Positions 33,915 to 42,771 of a stretch of DNA of 64,000 bases are shown here, one piece after another; position 1 is the first letter of the stretch, and each line of letters begins with the position of its first letter. The notes beneath the pieces were generated by a model, which was not told where the DNA came from, ran no database searches, and worked only from the letters and a program-made list of their open reading frames with translations. The stretch is from NCBI RefSeq assembly GCF_014332515.1, contig NZ_VFSD01000030.1, forward strand, positions 1 to 64,000. Direction: 5' to 3'. Source of the stretch: Pontibacter beigongshangensis. GTDB taxonomy: Bacteria > Bacteroidota > Bacteroidia > Cytophagales > Hymenobacteraceae. The position numbers were made by a program, and so were the translations under genes.

Positions 33915-34432
33915 AGTTCAGGGGCTTGGGTTTAAAACGATGGGGAAATTAAGCTGTTAGCCTTATATTATCAACATAAATTTAACAAGGCAGCCAGCAG
34001 ACAATCAAAACTGCCATTTAGGCTGGTGCCAATCATACCAACGTGCAGGCGATACAGATTATTTGAATAAGGAAAACCTGGAAGATGTGGCTGCCTCTAA
34101 AGCTGAGAAAGAGCAGAAGAAAATACTTTCGCAAAACTGTAGGATTAGAGCCCGGTTTCCAGGCAGGCCGTTATCCCGCAGGTTTAAAAATATTTGTTCA
34201 AAATGGCACAGTGCTTCCGGTTTTATTTCATGTGGAGGTTGCTGCGGTAACTTATTGCTAGTGAGTGTGTTGCTGAGGTGTTGACTGTTTTATAACAGCA
34301 AATTTCTGAGGCAGATATCCTAATTTGGCTAATCATATTAACAAAGTATAACATTTGTTAGTTGATATTTTCGAATCTTTATCTGTACTTTTGTGCTGGC
34401 TCTACAACTTTACCTTTACCTTAATCCATGAT
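33915..34432. other. Spacer with a promoter, no gene recognised
   Basis: This A+T-rich region holds a TACTTTTG -7 element at 34386-34393 before the small gene at 34433. A 73-codon frame at 34063-34284 has no start context or plausible composition and is not called. A partial ATTATTTGAAT resembling repeat A (about 34048) lacks the core. Confidence 0.5.
34386..34393 (+). promoter_or_regulatory. -7 element for the 61-residue protein gene
   Basis: TACTTTTG matches TAnnTTTG, 39 nt before the ATG at 34433. It argues for that start, since an upstream start at 34355 would precede the promoter. Confidence 0.5.
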
Positions 34433-34618
34433 ATGAAGTCTTTACTGAAAGTTTTTGTTTTTGTGGCTTTGATCGTTATTAGTAAAATTACCCGAGAGGC
34501 AGATGTTATTGAAATAAAAGCTCCTGCCAGACAAACCCAAGCTGTAGTGGATTATCAGAAGCAAACTGCCATGGCAGATGACATTAAAAAGGAGCGGGCA
34601 CAAACGGTGCTTAACTAA
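34433..34618 (+). CDS. Small secreted or membrane-anchored protein (61 aa)
   Basis: The product has an N-terminal hydrophobic helix (MKSLLKVFVFVALIVISKIT) followed by a polar tail with Lys, Asp and Gln, so it is either a short secreted peptide or a single-span anchor. It has a promoter element just upstream and ends 5 nt from the end of recG, convergently. No family recognised. Confidence 0.55.
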   Translation: MKSLLKVFVFVALIVISKITREADVIEIKAPARQTQAVVDYQKQTAMADDIKKERAQTVLN

Positions 34619-34623
34619 GGTCT

Positions 34624-36717
34624 TTAACTGATCCGGCTCCAGTTTACCGTATTCGCACTCAACGACTGAATGTGTTTCCGGATGTTCTGATGCTTATCCT
34701 GCTCCAGTTGTGGGTCCTCCTCCAAAATCTGTTGTGCTGCTGCACGTGCTTCCTGTAAGATGGGGGCATCTTTTGCCAGATCAGAAATAAGCAAGTCCAA
34801 TACCCCGCTTTGCTGCGTTCCCATCAGGTCTCCGGGGCCACGCAGCTTCAAGTCAATATCTGCAATCTCAAACCCGTTGTTGGTACGCACCATCGTTTCG
34901 AGGCGTGTTTTGCTGTCTTTGCTCAGCTTGTAGCCGGTCATGAGTATACAGTAGCTCTGTTCGGCCCCACGCCCCACGCGCCCCCGCAACTGGTGCAGCT
35001 GCGATAGCCCAAACCGTTCGGCACTCTCTATCACCATCACAGAAGCATTGGGCACGTTCACGCCTACTTCTATCACAGTTGTCGCCACCATGATGTGAGT
35101 TTCGTTTTTCACGAAGCGCTGCATCTCGTAATCCTTGTCCTGTGCCTTCATTTTGCCATGCACCATGCTGATCCGAAACTCCGGAAAGGCCCGCTGCACG
35201 CTTTCATAACCATCCATCAGGTCTTTGTAGTCCATGCCCTCCGATTCTTCTATGAGCGGGTACACAATGTAGGCCTGCCGCCCCAGCTTTATCTGGTCGC
35301 GAATAAACTGGAACACGCGCAGCCGGTGGCTATCGAAGCGGTGCACGGTCACGATCTCTTTCCGGCCGGCCGGCAGCTCGTCTATCACCGACACATCGAG
35401 GTCGCCGTACAGGGTCATGGCCAGGGTGCGGGGGATGGGCGTGGCCGTCATCACGAGCACGTGCGGAATAATCTGCGGGTTTTTGCGCCACAGCTTGGAG
35501 CGCTGCTCCACGCCGAAGCGGTGCTGCTCATCTACAATGCAGAGGCCCAGGTTTTGGAACTGCACCACATCTTCCAGCAGCGCGTGTGTGCCCACAATCA
35601 TTTTCATCTCGCCGGAGCGCAGCTGCTCGTGTAGCACCTTGCGCTCCTTTGCTTTGGTGGAGCCGGTTAGCTTGCCCAGCAGGATGCCCAGGCTATCGGC
35701 AAATTTTTTCAGACCCTGGTAGTGCTGGTCGGCCAGGATCTCGGTAGGGGCCATCAGTACCGACTGTGCGCCGTTGTCGGCGGCGATGAGCATGGTAATA
35801 AAGGCCACAATGGTTTTGCCGCTGCCCACATCGCCCTGCAGCAGGCGGTTCATCTGCTTGCCGGCTGTTAAATCCTTATAAATCTCCTTCACTACCCGCT
35901 TCTGCGCATTGGTGAGGTCGAAGGTCATGTGGTTTTTATAAAACTCGTTGAGCGTGGGGATGTTGTTGAAAACCTGTCCTTTAAGTTCCACGCGGCGCAC
36001 CACGCGCTGGCGCAGCAGCCGCAGCTGAATATAAAATAACTCTTCAAAGGTAAGCCGGAACTTAGCCGATTTGTATTTCTCTGCCGACTCGGGGAAATGG
36101 ATGTTGAGCAGCGCCTCGCGCTTTCCTATCAGGCGGTAGTGGTCCACAAGGTCAGGAGACAGCGTTTCCTGAATATGCGGAGCCGCCATATTGAGCAGCA
36201 CCTCCATCAGTTTGGCAATGGTTTTGCTTTCTACCCGGAAGCTTTTAAGCTTTTCAGTGGTATTGTAAACCGGCTGCAGAAAAGCGTTAGTTGGCTTCTG
36301 CTCAGTTACCTCCTCCAGCTCGGGGTGGGCTATGTTGTAGCGGCCGTTGAACTCTGTCGGCTTTCCGAACACGATGTAGTCGGTGTGGTTCTTGATTGCC
36401 TTCTCCACCCATTTCACACCCTTGAACCAGACCAGTTCCAGTTCGCCGGTTTCGTCTGCCAGCCTTGCTGAGAGGCGTTGCTTGCGCCCTTCGCCTAAAA
36501 TTTCCTTACCCCGCAGCCGGCCCTTTACCTGCACATACGGCAGCGAGTCGTCGAGCTCGGCAATTTTGTAAAACTGTGTGCGGTCGAGGTAGCGGAAGGG
36601 GTAGTGCTGAATTAGGTCGCCGTAGGTAAAAATGCCCAGCTCCTTTTGCAGCAGTTCTGCCCGCTGTGGCCCCACGCCTTTCAGAAATTCGATCTTGGTA
36701 TGGAAAAAGTTGCTCAA
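34624..36717 (-). CDS. recG: ATP-dependent DNA helicase RecG
   Basis: The 697-residue superfamily 2 helicase reverses and rescues stalled replication forks and migrates Holliday junctions. It has the N-terminal wedge (OB) domain (about residues 60-170), Walker A in LLQGDVGSGKTIVAFI (about residues 290-305), the DEQH box (VDEQHRFG), motif III TATPIPRTLA, motif V/VI region including QLRGRVGRG (about residue 580) and the C-terminal TRG-like segment. Length is normal. A TATCTTTG -7 element lies upstream on the minus strand (36763-36770). Confidence 0.97.
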   Translation of the reverse strand: MSNFFHTKIEFLKGVGPQRAELLQKELGIFTYGDLIQHYPFRYLDRTQFYKIAELDDSLPYVQVKGRLRGKEILGEGRKQRLSARLADETGELELVWFKGVKWVEKAIKNHTDYIVFGKPTEFNGRYNIAHPELEEVTEQKPTNAFLQPVYNTTEKLKSFRVESKTIAKLMEVLLNMAAPHIQETLSPDLVDHYRLIGKREALLNIHFPESAEKYKSAKFRLTFEELFYIQLRLLRQRVVRRVELKGQVFNNIPTLNEFYKNHMTFDLTNAQKRVVKEIYKDLTAGKQMNRLLQGDVGSGKTIVAFITMLIAADNGAQSVLMAPTEILADQHYQGLKKFADSLGILLGKLTGSTKAKERKVLHEQLRSGEMKMIVGTHALLEDVVQFQNLGLCIVDEQHRFGVEQRSKLWRKNPQIIPHVLVMTATPIPRTLAMTLYGDLDVSVIDELPAGRKEIVTVHRFDSHRLRVFQFIRDQIKLGRQAYIVYPLIEESEGMDYKDLMDGYESVQRAFPEFRISMVHGKMKAQDKDYEMQRFVKNETHIMVATTVIEVGVNVPNASVMVIESAERFGLSQLHQLRGRVGRGAEQSYCILMTGYKLSKDSKTRLETMVRTNNGFEIADIDLKLRGPGDLMGTQQSGVLDLLISDLAKDAPILQEARAAAQQILEEDPQLEQDKHQNIRKHIQSLSANTVNWSRIS

Positions 36718-36762
36718 GGCAGTTCAGGCAGTTTTGGTGAGGGTTTGACTCTTGTACGATAA

Positions 36763-36770
36763 CAAAGATA
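36763..36770 (-). promoter_or_regulatory. -7 element for recG
   Basis: TATCTTTG on the minus strand, 45 nt upstream of the recG start, matches TAnnTTTG. No -33 element was found at the right spacing. Confidence 0.4.
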
Positions 36771-36851
36771 AAAGAGGAAGGGCAAAAGACCTTATCCGGT
36801 CAGGCTTTTGTGCCAGCCGGTGGAGCAACAGCTGCTGTAATCTATGTTTCT

Positions 36852-36905
36852 GAAATTATTCTAATGGAATTGCCCCTCCGGAGCTTTTGCTGCTGCTGCT
36901 CCTGC
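36852..36905 (+). repeat. Repeat A copy 14
   Basis: A complete copy with GAAATTATTCTAATG, GCCCCTCCGGAGC and a long GCTGCTGCTGCTCCTGC tail. Confidence 0.8.
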
Positions 36906-37000
36906 TTAAAATTGTAGAAGCCAGATTCTAGACTTATTATCTGAATCAGGATTTAAGGATAGACAGGAAGTTTGTCCGTTTTTTATGTGCTTCCCTCACT

Positions 37001-37186
37001 AGGCTTAGTTTCCGACTACGCCTTTTTATATTGGTTAGTCTGTGACTAACCTCGCTGCCTGAGCAGCGAAAAACTGCAGTAGCAGACGCAAAATCTAAAA
37101 TTGGCAATGCGTGTAGGTTGCTTCTGTGAAGCAAAGGTAGTCGGAGACTACCTGACATAAAAAGGGCGTAGTCGGAAACTACGCCC
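37001..37186. repeat. Cluster of six short hairpins (family B)
   Basis: Six inverted repeats with 6-9 bp stems and 4-5 nt loops: 37001-37023 (AGGCTTAGT, loop TTCCG), 37033-37051 (GGTTAGT, loop CTGTG), 37053-37068 (CGCTGC, loop CTGA), 37118-37134 (TTGCTT, loop CTGTG), 37135-37153 (AGGTAGT, loop CGGAG) and 37164-37186 (GGGCGTAGT, loop CGGAA). The last is a perfect 9-bp stem. Stem sequences differ but the loops and TAGT/ACTA stem feet recur, as in REP-type palindromes. Confidence 0.75.
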
Positions 37187-37205
37187 AGCGCCTGGTTTTA
37201 GCCTT

Positions 37206-37297
37206 CACTAGCCATTCATCTTCAAATTAACAATTTAACAATTAAACCATTTAACTATCAACAACTAACAAATCAACAATCAAAAACCAACCATCAG
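37206..37297 (+). repeat. A+T-rich intergenic repeat C copy (variant)
   Basis: CACTAGCCATTCATCTTCAA is followed by AACAATTTAACAATT- and AACAAATCAACAATC-type units; the GCACAT units are missing. Confidence 0.55.
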
Positions 37298-37343
37298 CAA
37301 TTATTCGAATGAAAACAGGCCTCCTGAGCCTTTGCTGCTGCCC
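37298..37343 (+). repeat. Repeat A copy 15
   Basis: CAATTATTCGAATG, A-run, GGCCTCCTGAGCC and TTTGCTGCTGCC. It ends on the base before the gldD stop codon. Confidence 0.8.
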
Positions 37344-37955
37344 TTACTTAAATTCCAGTGTGTTGAGCAGGTGCACGATGTCCTTTTTCATGAACTCGAT
37401 AACGGGGGCCAGGGAGTCGTTTTGGGTGGCTGTCCGGAAGTAGAGGGCGCCACGCAGAAAGTGAGTGGTGGTATCGGTTACGTAAAACTGGAACTGGCTG
37501 GGCACCTCGCCTGCCAGCTCAAACACATAGGCATGGTCACCCTGAGGCGTTTTCATCTCTGTCTCTTCTATAGAGTAAGCCTTTACCTGGTGCTTGGAAG
37601 TAAGCTTCCGGGCATCTTCTACCAGGTTGTCGAGCACTTTGGGGTTGTTGTGGAGCGCTTTGTAGGTTAGCTGCACATTGGCGCCAAACTTAGGGTAGAT
37701 GATGGTGATCCAGTGCGGTTGCGCAATAGAGGAGGAGTCGGGCCTTATTTTGGCGTATTTCGAGTACTCAAACGTGTAAGGGTGCTCCTCCTGCAGCTGC
37801 TGGTAGGCGGGCTCCGGCAGGTCTATGCGGTTGTATCCTTTGGGTTTGGGTGTGTATTCTGCTCCGCAGGCCACCATGGCAGCGGCCATCAGGCACCATA
37901 AAAAGGCTTTAAGACTAACTGGCTCGCTGGTAAACTTCTTTTTTGCTTGTGACAT
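37344..37955 (-). CDS. gldD: Gliding motility lipoprotein GldD
   Basis: The 203-residue lipoprotein (lipobox MVAC, about residues 27-30) has the GldD pattern: a short proline-rich start PKPKGYNRIDLPEPAYQQLQ, then HPYTFEYSKYAKI and WITIIYPKFGANVQLTYK. In Flavobacterium johnsoniae GldD is needed for gliding; its exact role is unknown. Its start overlaps gldE by 41 nt, so the two are translated together, which fits reports that GldD and GldE act jointly. Whether this strain glides cannot be judged from the window, but gldB is also present at 45338. Confidence 0.92.
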   Translation of the reverse strand: MSQAKKKFTSEPVSLKAFLWCLMAAAMVACGAEYTPKPKGYNRIDLPEPAYQQLQEEHPYTFEYSKYAKIRPDSSSIAQPHWITIIYPKFGANVQLTYKALHNNPKVLDNLVEDARKLTSKHQVKAYSIEETEMKTPQGDHAYVFELAGEVPSQFQFYVTDTTTHFLRGALYFRTATQNDSLAPVIEFMKKDIVHLLNTLEFK

Positions 37956-39285
37956 TAATCTTAATTCGCTTTACACGTTTAATGTCCGCCGACTCTATGG
38001 TGAAATGAAAACGCCCCTGCGATACTGTTTCGCCTACGCGCGGCACCCGGCCAAAAAACGAAACCATGAGTCCGGCTATGGTCAGAGCATCTGATTTTGC
38101 TTCGTTAAAGGCATCGAAAGGGATCTCTGCTATTTTGCAAAAGTCGTGCAAAGATGTTTTACCATCAAATATAAACGTATTTTCATCGAGCTGCGAATAG
38201 ATTATCTCCTCATCGTCGTCAAACTCATCGTTTATTTCTCCTACTATTTCTTCTACCACGTCTTCGAGGGTCAGCAGGCCGGTGGTAGCGCCTGCCTCAT
38301 CTACTACAATGGCCATGTGCACGTGCTTGTCCTTAAAATCGTCCAGAAGCTCGGAAATATGTTTTTCCGCTGTTACCCGCAGGGGGGTACGGATGAGGTG
38401 CTGCCACTTAAAGTCGGGTCCTTCGTTTATGTGTGGCAGCAGATCTTTGATGTACAGGATGCCTTCTATATTATCTTTGCTGTGCGCATACACAGGCACT
38501 CTGGAGTAGCCCCACTTCAGGATCTGAGGGAGCAGTTCGGGTATGGTGGCATTTTTGTCAAAAGCCACAATATCTTTGCGCTGACGCATAATTTGCCCCA
38601 CCGTAATGCTGCCGAAGTTTACGATACCCCGCAGAAGCTTGCGCTCTTCCGGCGACGTTTCTTCATTAACCAGGGCCATGTCGAGGCTATGGTGCAGCTC
38701 TTGGATAGAATAGTGGTAAGATTTAGACAGGTAATGTTTCTCTATATAGGCGCTGATCCCCATAAGCGCGCCGGAGAGCGGCTCCAACAACTCCTGCAGC
38801 AGGCTGATGGCGGGAGCCGTTTTACGGGCAATAGCAGCGCCCCGCTTGTTGGCATAGATCTTAGGCAGTACCTCTCCAAAAAACACGATCGAAAAAGTTG
38901 CCACCAGCATGCAGCCTATAATGGCCGCCGCAGACAACGACCGGGTGCCAGACAACTGCCACGAGATGTAAGCAAACAAGGTAATGATGCTGACATTGAT
39001 GCCGTTGTTGATGATCAGGAGCGTGGTGAGCAGCTTACGGGGCGTCTGCAGGAGCCTGTAGATTTTCTGTTCGGCCTTAATGCCGCTGTTTCTGTAATTC
39101 TCCAGCTCCTTGTCTGAGAGAGCAAAAAATGCTGCCTCTGCACCCGAGGCGAGTGCGGAGAGCAGCAGTAAGAAGAAGCAGGCCATGGTGGCTGCCACAT
39201 ATTCAAAACTGAGTACGGCCGTAATTATTTGTGTAAAATAAGGTGAGCTATAACTCAGGGGGTCTCCGGGGTCTATACTGTCCAA
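37915..39285 (-). CDS. gldE: GldE: CNNM/CBS/CorC-HlyC membrane protein
   Basis: The 456-residue protein has an N-terminal CNNM (DUF21) membrane domain with about four helices (residues about 20-190), two CBS domains (about 225-345: RVPVYAHSKDNIEGILYIKDLLPH; HISELLDDFKDKHVHMAIVVDEAGATTGLLTLEDVVEEIVGEI) and a C-terminal CorC/HlyC domain (about 370-450). These proteins transport divalent cations in other bacteria; GldE is the version associated with gldD in gliding Bacteroidota. It follows ssb by 26 nt and overlaps gldD by 41 nt. Confidence 0.93.
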   Translation of the reverse strand: MDSIDPGDPLSYSSPYFTQIITAVLSFEYVAATMACFFLLLLSALASGAEAAFFALSDKELENYRNSGIKAEQKIYRLLQTPRKLLTTLLIINNGINVSIITLFAYISWQLSGTRSLSAAAIIGCMLVATFSIVFFGEVLPKIYANKRGAAIARKTAPAISLLQELLEPLSGALMGISAYIEKHYLSKSYHYSIQELHHSLDMALVNEETSPEERKLLRGIVNFGSITVGQIMRQRKDIVAFDKNATIPELLPQILKWGYSRVPVYAHSKDNIEGILYIKDLLPHINEGPDFKWQHLIRTPLRVTAEKHISELLDDFKDKHVHMAIVVDEAGATTGLLTLEDVVEEIVGEINDEFDDDEEIIYSQLDENTFIFDGKTSLHDFCKIAEIPFDAFNEAKSDALTIAGLMVSFFGRVPRVGETVSQGRFHFTIESADIKRVKRIKINVTSKKEVYQRAS

Positions 39286-39311
39286 AGTTCAATCGTTAAG
39301 TTAAACATCGT

Positions 39312-39782
39312 TTAAAACGGCAAGTCGTCTGGCTCATCGTTCGAGCCGGCAGGTGCTCCGCCGCTGCCGCTCTGAGGAGAGGCATTGCTGTAGCTGCCTG
39401 CCGACGAGGAGGCAGACGACTCCTGGTAGCCGCCATTGCTGCCGCCGTCGCTTCTGCCACCCAGCATGGTCATGTTATCGGCAACAATTTCGGTGCTGTA
39501 CCGCTGAATGCCCTCTTTGTCCTGATAATTGTTTGATCGGATACGGCCTTCAATAAACACAGACTGCCCTTTGCGGAGGTACTTTTCTGCCACCTCAGCC
39601 AGGCCGCGCCAGAGCACAATGTTGTGCCACTCTGTTCTTTCCTGCTTGGCGCCGGTTTTGTCTTTAAATGTCTCGGAAGTAGCAATCGGAAAACGGGCTA
39701 CAGCTACCCCTCCTTCCAGGTGCCTAACTTCAGGGTCTTTACCTAAATTTCCAATCAGGATTACTTTATTAACACTTGCCAT
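39312..39782 (-). CDS. ssb: Single-stranded DNA-binding protein
   Basis: The 156-residue protein has the OB-fold (residues about 1-108: NKVILIGNLGKDPEVR, ERTEWHNIVLWRGLAEVAEKYLRKGQSVFIEGRI) and the flexible Gly/Ser-rich linker ending in the acidic tip DDLPF, which recruits partner proteins. It coats single-stranded DNA in replication and repair. It lies downstream of mutY and 26 nt upstream of gldE, so a mutY-ssb-gldE-gldD row is likely. Confidence 0.97.
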   Translation of the reverse strand: MASVNKVILIGNLGKDPEVRHLEGGVAVARFPIATSETFKDKTGAKQERTEWHNIVLWRGLAEVAEKYLRKGQSVFIEGRIRSNNYQDKEGIQRYSTEIVADNMTMLGGRSDGGSNGGYQESSASSSAGSYSNASPQSGSGGAPAGSNDEPDDLPF

Positions 39783-39903
39783 GTGGTGTGATTTTTTTAT
39801 TTATTAAAACCTGTTTTTGAATATCTAATTAGTGCTAAACAGCTCTGGTTCTGGCAGATGCTGCTCTGCAGGAATTATATAATGTTTTTGCCTGGGCAAA
39901 GGT

Positions 39904-41001
39904 TCAAGATTCTAAATTTACTAAAATTCCGGCATCTATCAAATAACTGCTGATAAGTACCGGCTTTGGCAATGCTTCAATTTCAGCGGCGCTGAAAGCG
40001 GCTAATCTTGTTTCCTTCAATACTTCTTCCCTTAAACGGGATTTTGTTTCTATTAGATAGAATCTGGCCGTTATTTTTTGATGGCTAAGCACATGTTTGT
40101 AGTCCTTTCGGGGGAGTTGCACCTGCTGCTCCTCTACCTGGAGGCCGCTTTGCTGCAGTTCTTTTACCAGTTCGCCCACAGGCATGTGTTTTTCAGGACT
40201 TTCGAACAGGTAAAAATCGTAGAGGCCCTGCCAGATGTCGCCTGCCAGGCGCTTGCGCAGGTAATACTGGTGCTGGTGCCTGAACACGAAGTAGTGAAAA
40301 AAACGGGGTTGTGCTGCCTTGGCCTTCGATTTTACGGGCAGTTCCTGCACCATGCCGTGGTTAAAGGCGAAACAAACCTGCTGCAACGGGCAAAACATGC
40401 AATCGGGCATGAGAGGGGTGCATTGAATCGCCCCGAACTCCATAATGGCCTGGTTAAAAGTATCCGGTGCATCGGCAGGCACAAGGGAGTCGGCCAGCGC
40501 CTGAAATGTTTTGCGGGAAGCAGGCACTGCAATATCATCGGTTATGCCAAAAAGGCGGGCCAATACCCTGAACACATTGCCGTCGAGCACCGCCACCTGC
40601 TCCCCAAAAGCAAAAGATGCAATGGCCGCCGCCGTGTAGCTGCCCACACCACGCAGGCGGAGCAACCCGGCATAGTTGTGCGGGAAAATACCATTGTAAT
40701 CCTGCACCACCTGCCGCGCGGTGTAGTGCATGTTGCGGGCTCTGGAGTAGTACCCGAGGCCCTGCCACAGCCGCAGCACTTCGTCTTCGGAGGCCGCTGC
40801 CAGGTCCTGCACCGTGGGGTAGGCTTCTGCAAACCGGAGGTAATAGGGCAGCCCCTGGGCCACACGGGTCTGCTGCAGAATTATTTCAGAAAGCCAGATG
40901 CGGTACGGGTCCCGGGTGTCGCGCCAGGGGAGCGCCCGCTTATGCTGCCCGTACCAGCGGATCAGGGCAAAAGAAATAAAGTTTGGATCGATACTTGCCA
41001 T
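39904..41001 (-). CDS. mutY: A/G-specific adenine glycosylase MutY
   Basis: The 365-residue base-excision glycosylase removes adenine mispaired with 8-oxoguanine. It shows the catalytic glutamate in IWLSEIILQQTRV, the helix-hairpin-helix LRLRGVGSYTAAAIASFAFG with the catalytic aspartate in VLDGNVFRVLAR, the [4Fe-4S] cysteines in CTPLMPDCMFCPLQQVC, and the C-terminal NUDIX-like 8-oxoG-recognition domain. I chose the ATG at 41001 (MASIDPNF), where family alignments usually begin; twelve more upstream codons are open. It precedes ssb. Confidence 0.95.
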   Translation of the reverse strand: MASIDPNFISFALIRWYGQHKRALPWRDTRDPYRIWLSEIILQQTRVAQGLPYYLRFAEAYPTVQDLAAASEDEVLRLWQGLGYYSRARNMHYTARQVVQDYNGIFPHNYAGLLRLRGVGSYTAAAIASFAFGEQVAVLDGNVFRVLARLFGITDDIAVPASRKTFQALADSLVPADAPDTFNQAIMEFGAIQCTPLMPDCMFCPLQQVCFAFNHGMVQELPVKSKAKAAQPRFFHYFVFRHQHQYYLRKRLAGDIWQGLYDFYLFESPEKHMPVGELVKELQQSGLQVEEQQVQLPRKDYKHVLSHQKITARFYLIETKSRLREEVLKETRLAAFSAAEIEALPKPVLISSYLIDAGILVNLES

Positions 41002-41396
41002 GTAGAGCCTGTGGTGTTTTTGCCTTTCAGCCTGCAAATTGCTAATTAAGAAGCTGATAACCTGTTTTTATTCTCCAGAAAATGCTGGAATGGAGTAAAA
41101 AGAGCATTGATTAGAAAATGTTTTCAGTAATTTTAGCCTTGCTAGCGTTTTGCAGCCTTGCACCAAAGATATGGAGTAACACCCTGAAAGGGTACCTGAA
41201 ACGGAGTAGGTTTGCCCTGAAGTTCTGGTGGGCACAGTGCGCATGGTAGCTACGATAACAGACATTGCATAACAAAATATTGTAAGAAGCAGAACGTTAG
41301 GGAAGGGGGAATACCTTTCGTGGCACAGGAATTGTGTTGTAACATTAAGCAGGAAGCCAGGGAGATATCGCAGCTCTAAGAATTTAACACTAAAGC

Positions 41397-41427
41397 TTTT
41401 ACTTGTCAAAAAGAAGGGCTACCTTTG
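41397..41427 (+). promoter_or_regulatory. Promoter of the HU-family gene
   Basis: TTTT (41397-41400) and TACCTTTG (41420-41427) are 19 nt apart, matching the Bacteroidota promoter with one mismatch. Because this lies inside the longer open frame starting at 41403, it rules out that start. Confidence 0.55.
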
Positions 41428-41513
41428 TGCCCCGAAAATCCCTGAAAAGCCAGGAATTCTTGCCAGTTGTATCAAGAAAATCATATTATTGTCAATTTAT
41501 AAATTATAAGAAA

Positions 41514-41819
41514 GTGACTAAAGCAGAAGTAATATCAGAGATTGCTGATAAAACAGGGATTGATAAAACTGATGTGCAATCCACGATTGAGGCTTTTTTC
41601 AAGGTTGTGAAAGACTCAATGGCGAATGGTAACAACATCTATGTGAGAGGTTTTGGTAGCTTTGTAAATAAGAAGCGAGCTAAAAAAGTGGCTCGTAATA
41701 TTTCGAAGAACACATCCATCATCATCGACGAGCATTTTATTCCCAGCTTTAAGCCGTCGAAAACATTTATTCAGAAGATTAAGAACAGTAAAAAAATCAA
41801 AGAATTAGCGCATTCTTAA
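41514..41819 (+). CDS. HU/IHF-family DNA-binding protein
   Basis: The 101-residue basic protein has the HU/IHF architecture: N-terminal helices VTKAEVISEIADKTGIDKTDV, then the beta-arm core GSFVNKKRAKKVARNISKNT and FIPSFKPSKTF. It probably bends and compacts DNA. It begins with GTG at 41514: the frame extends to a TTG at 41403, but a promoter at 41397-41427 lies inside that extension, and the family starts at VTKAE. A TPR gene follows after 54 nt. Confidence 0.9.
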   Translation: MTKAEVISEIADKTGIDKTDVQSTIEAFFKVVKDSMANGNNIYVRGFGSFVNKKRAKKVARNISKNTSIIIDEHFIPSFKPSKTFIQKIKNSKKIKELAHS

Positions 41820-41827
41820 TTCTTTTG

Positions 41828-41835
41828 TATCTTTG
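41828..41835 (+). promoter_or_regulatory. -7 element before the TPR gene
   Basis: TATCTTTG matches TAnnTTTG, 38 nt before the GTG at 41874 and just after the stop codon of the HU-family gene. Confidence 0.45.
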
Positions 41836-41873
41836 CGGTTCTGAAATAGTTCATTTGTAATCAATTAGCTTAG

Positions 41874-42734
41874 GTGAAAAGAATGTCCCGGTCTCAAATA
41901 CTAGTTATAGTGGCGGCTCTTGCCATAGTAGCCGTTCTGTTCTTTTTGCCTAAGGTAGTTGTTAACGAGGAAGATAAGGAAAGTTTTACAAAAACTGAAT
42001 CATCTCTGCCAGAAGGGCATTCTGAAGACGATGGGCATGACCACGGCCCCGGAGCAGCTGATGTGCACATGACGGCAAGCCCGGAGCAACTGCTGGAACT
42101 GGCCACTGTACGGGCCCGTTTTAACAAAGCAGGCGATGACCAGACCCGTAGCCGGGTGGCTGCTGAGCTGGCTGAAGCTTATACCACGGTGCACAAGTAC
42201 GATAGTGCCGGCTATTACTATGAACTGGCCGCTAATGCCCGCCCAGGCGAGAAAAGTTTTAAGCGGGCCGGCGACAGCTATTTTGAAGCGTTCACCTATG
42301 CCCCTTCACAGGGCAGGGCCAGTGAGCTGGGAGCCAAAGCGCGTGCCATGTACGAACAGGTGCTGAAGAACAACCCATCGGAACTTGATTCGAAGACAAA
42401 CATTGCCATGACCTACATCGCCACTGATAACCCGATGCAGGGCATTAGCCTGTTGCGGGAGGTGATTACGGCAGACCCGAATAACCAGAAAGCGGTGTTT
42501 AACTTGGGCTTGCTATCCATGCAGTCGAACCAGTACGATAAAGCCGAAGAACGTTTCCGTAAGCTCGTTTCTATCAATCCGGAGCATGTGGAGGGTACGT
42601 TTTACCTGGCGGTATCGCTGGCTAAAACAGGGCAGAACGAGGAGGCAATTACTTACTTTAACAAAGTGAAAACCCTGAGCAACGACCCGGCGCTCGCCAC
42701 CTCTGTAGACGAGCACCTGGCAGAACTGAAGTAG
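41874..42734 (+). CDS. Membrane-anchored TPR protein
   Basis: The 286-residue protein has an N-terminal transmembrane anchor (QILVIVAALAIVAVLFFLP, about residues 8-26), an acidic His-rich stretch (HSEDDGHDHGPG) and then TPR units from about residue 75 to the end. The helical repeats suggest a periplasmic protein-binding scaffold. It starts with GTG at 41874 or with the ATG at 41883. The same local order (HU-family gene, TPR gene, small ribosomal-type protein, rng) is common in Cytophagales. Function is not known. Confidence 0.8.
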   Translation: MKRMSRSQILVIVAALAIVAVLFFLPKVVVNEEDKESFTKTESSLPEGHSEDDGHDHGPGAADVHMTASPEQLLELATVRARFNKAGDDQTRSRVAAELAEAYTTVHKYDSAGYYYELAANARPGEKSFKRAGDSYFEAFTYAPSQGRASELGAKARAMYEQVLKNNPSELDSKTNIAMTYIATDNPMQGISLLREVITADPNNQKAVFNLGLLSMQSNQYDKAEERFRKLVSINPEHVEGTFYLAVSLAKTGQNEEAITYFNKVKTLSNDPALATSVDEHLAELK

Positions 42735-42771
42735 CAAAAGAAATTATTCATAAAATTAAAACATTAACATT

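Larger units (their letters stand above)
36718..37343. other. Repeat-dense spacer between recG and gldD
   Basis: 626 bp without a believable gene hold repeat A copies 14 and 15, a cluster of six small hairpins and a repeat C copy. Together they fill most of the region. The 70-codon frame across the hairpins is not a gene. Confidence 0.7.

Noticed and set aside
34063..34284. 73-codon plus-strand frame
   Set aside because: Starts inside a repeat-like fragment, ends in a cysteine-rich nonsense-like tail, and has no promoter element.
36946..37158. 70-codon minus-strand frame across the hairpin cluster
   Set aside because: Its codons are produced by the palindromes; it is not a credible protein.
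37001..37186. CRISPR array
   Set aside because: Hairpins differ in sequence and spacing and there are no constant repeats with unique spacers; no cas genes.
41403..41513. N-terminal extension of the HU-family protein
   Set aside because: The promoter (41397-41427) overlaps it and homologous sequence begins at the GTG at 41514.
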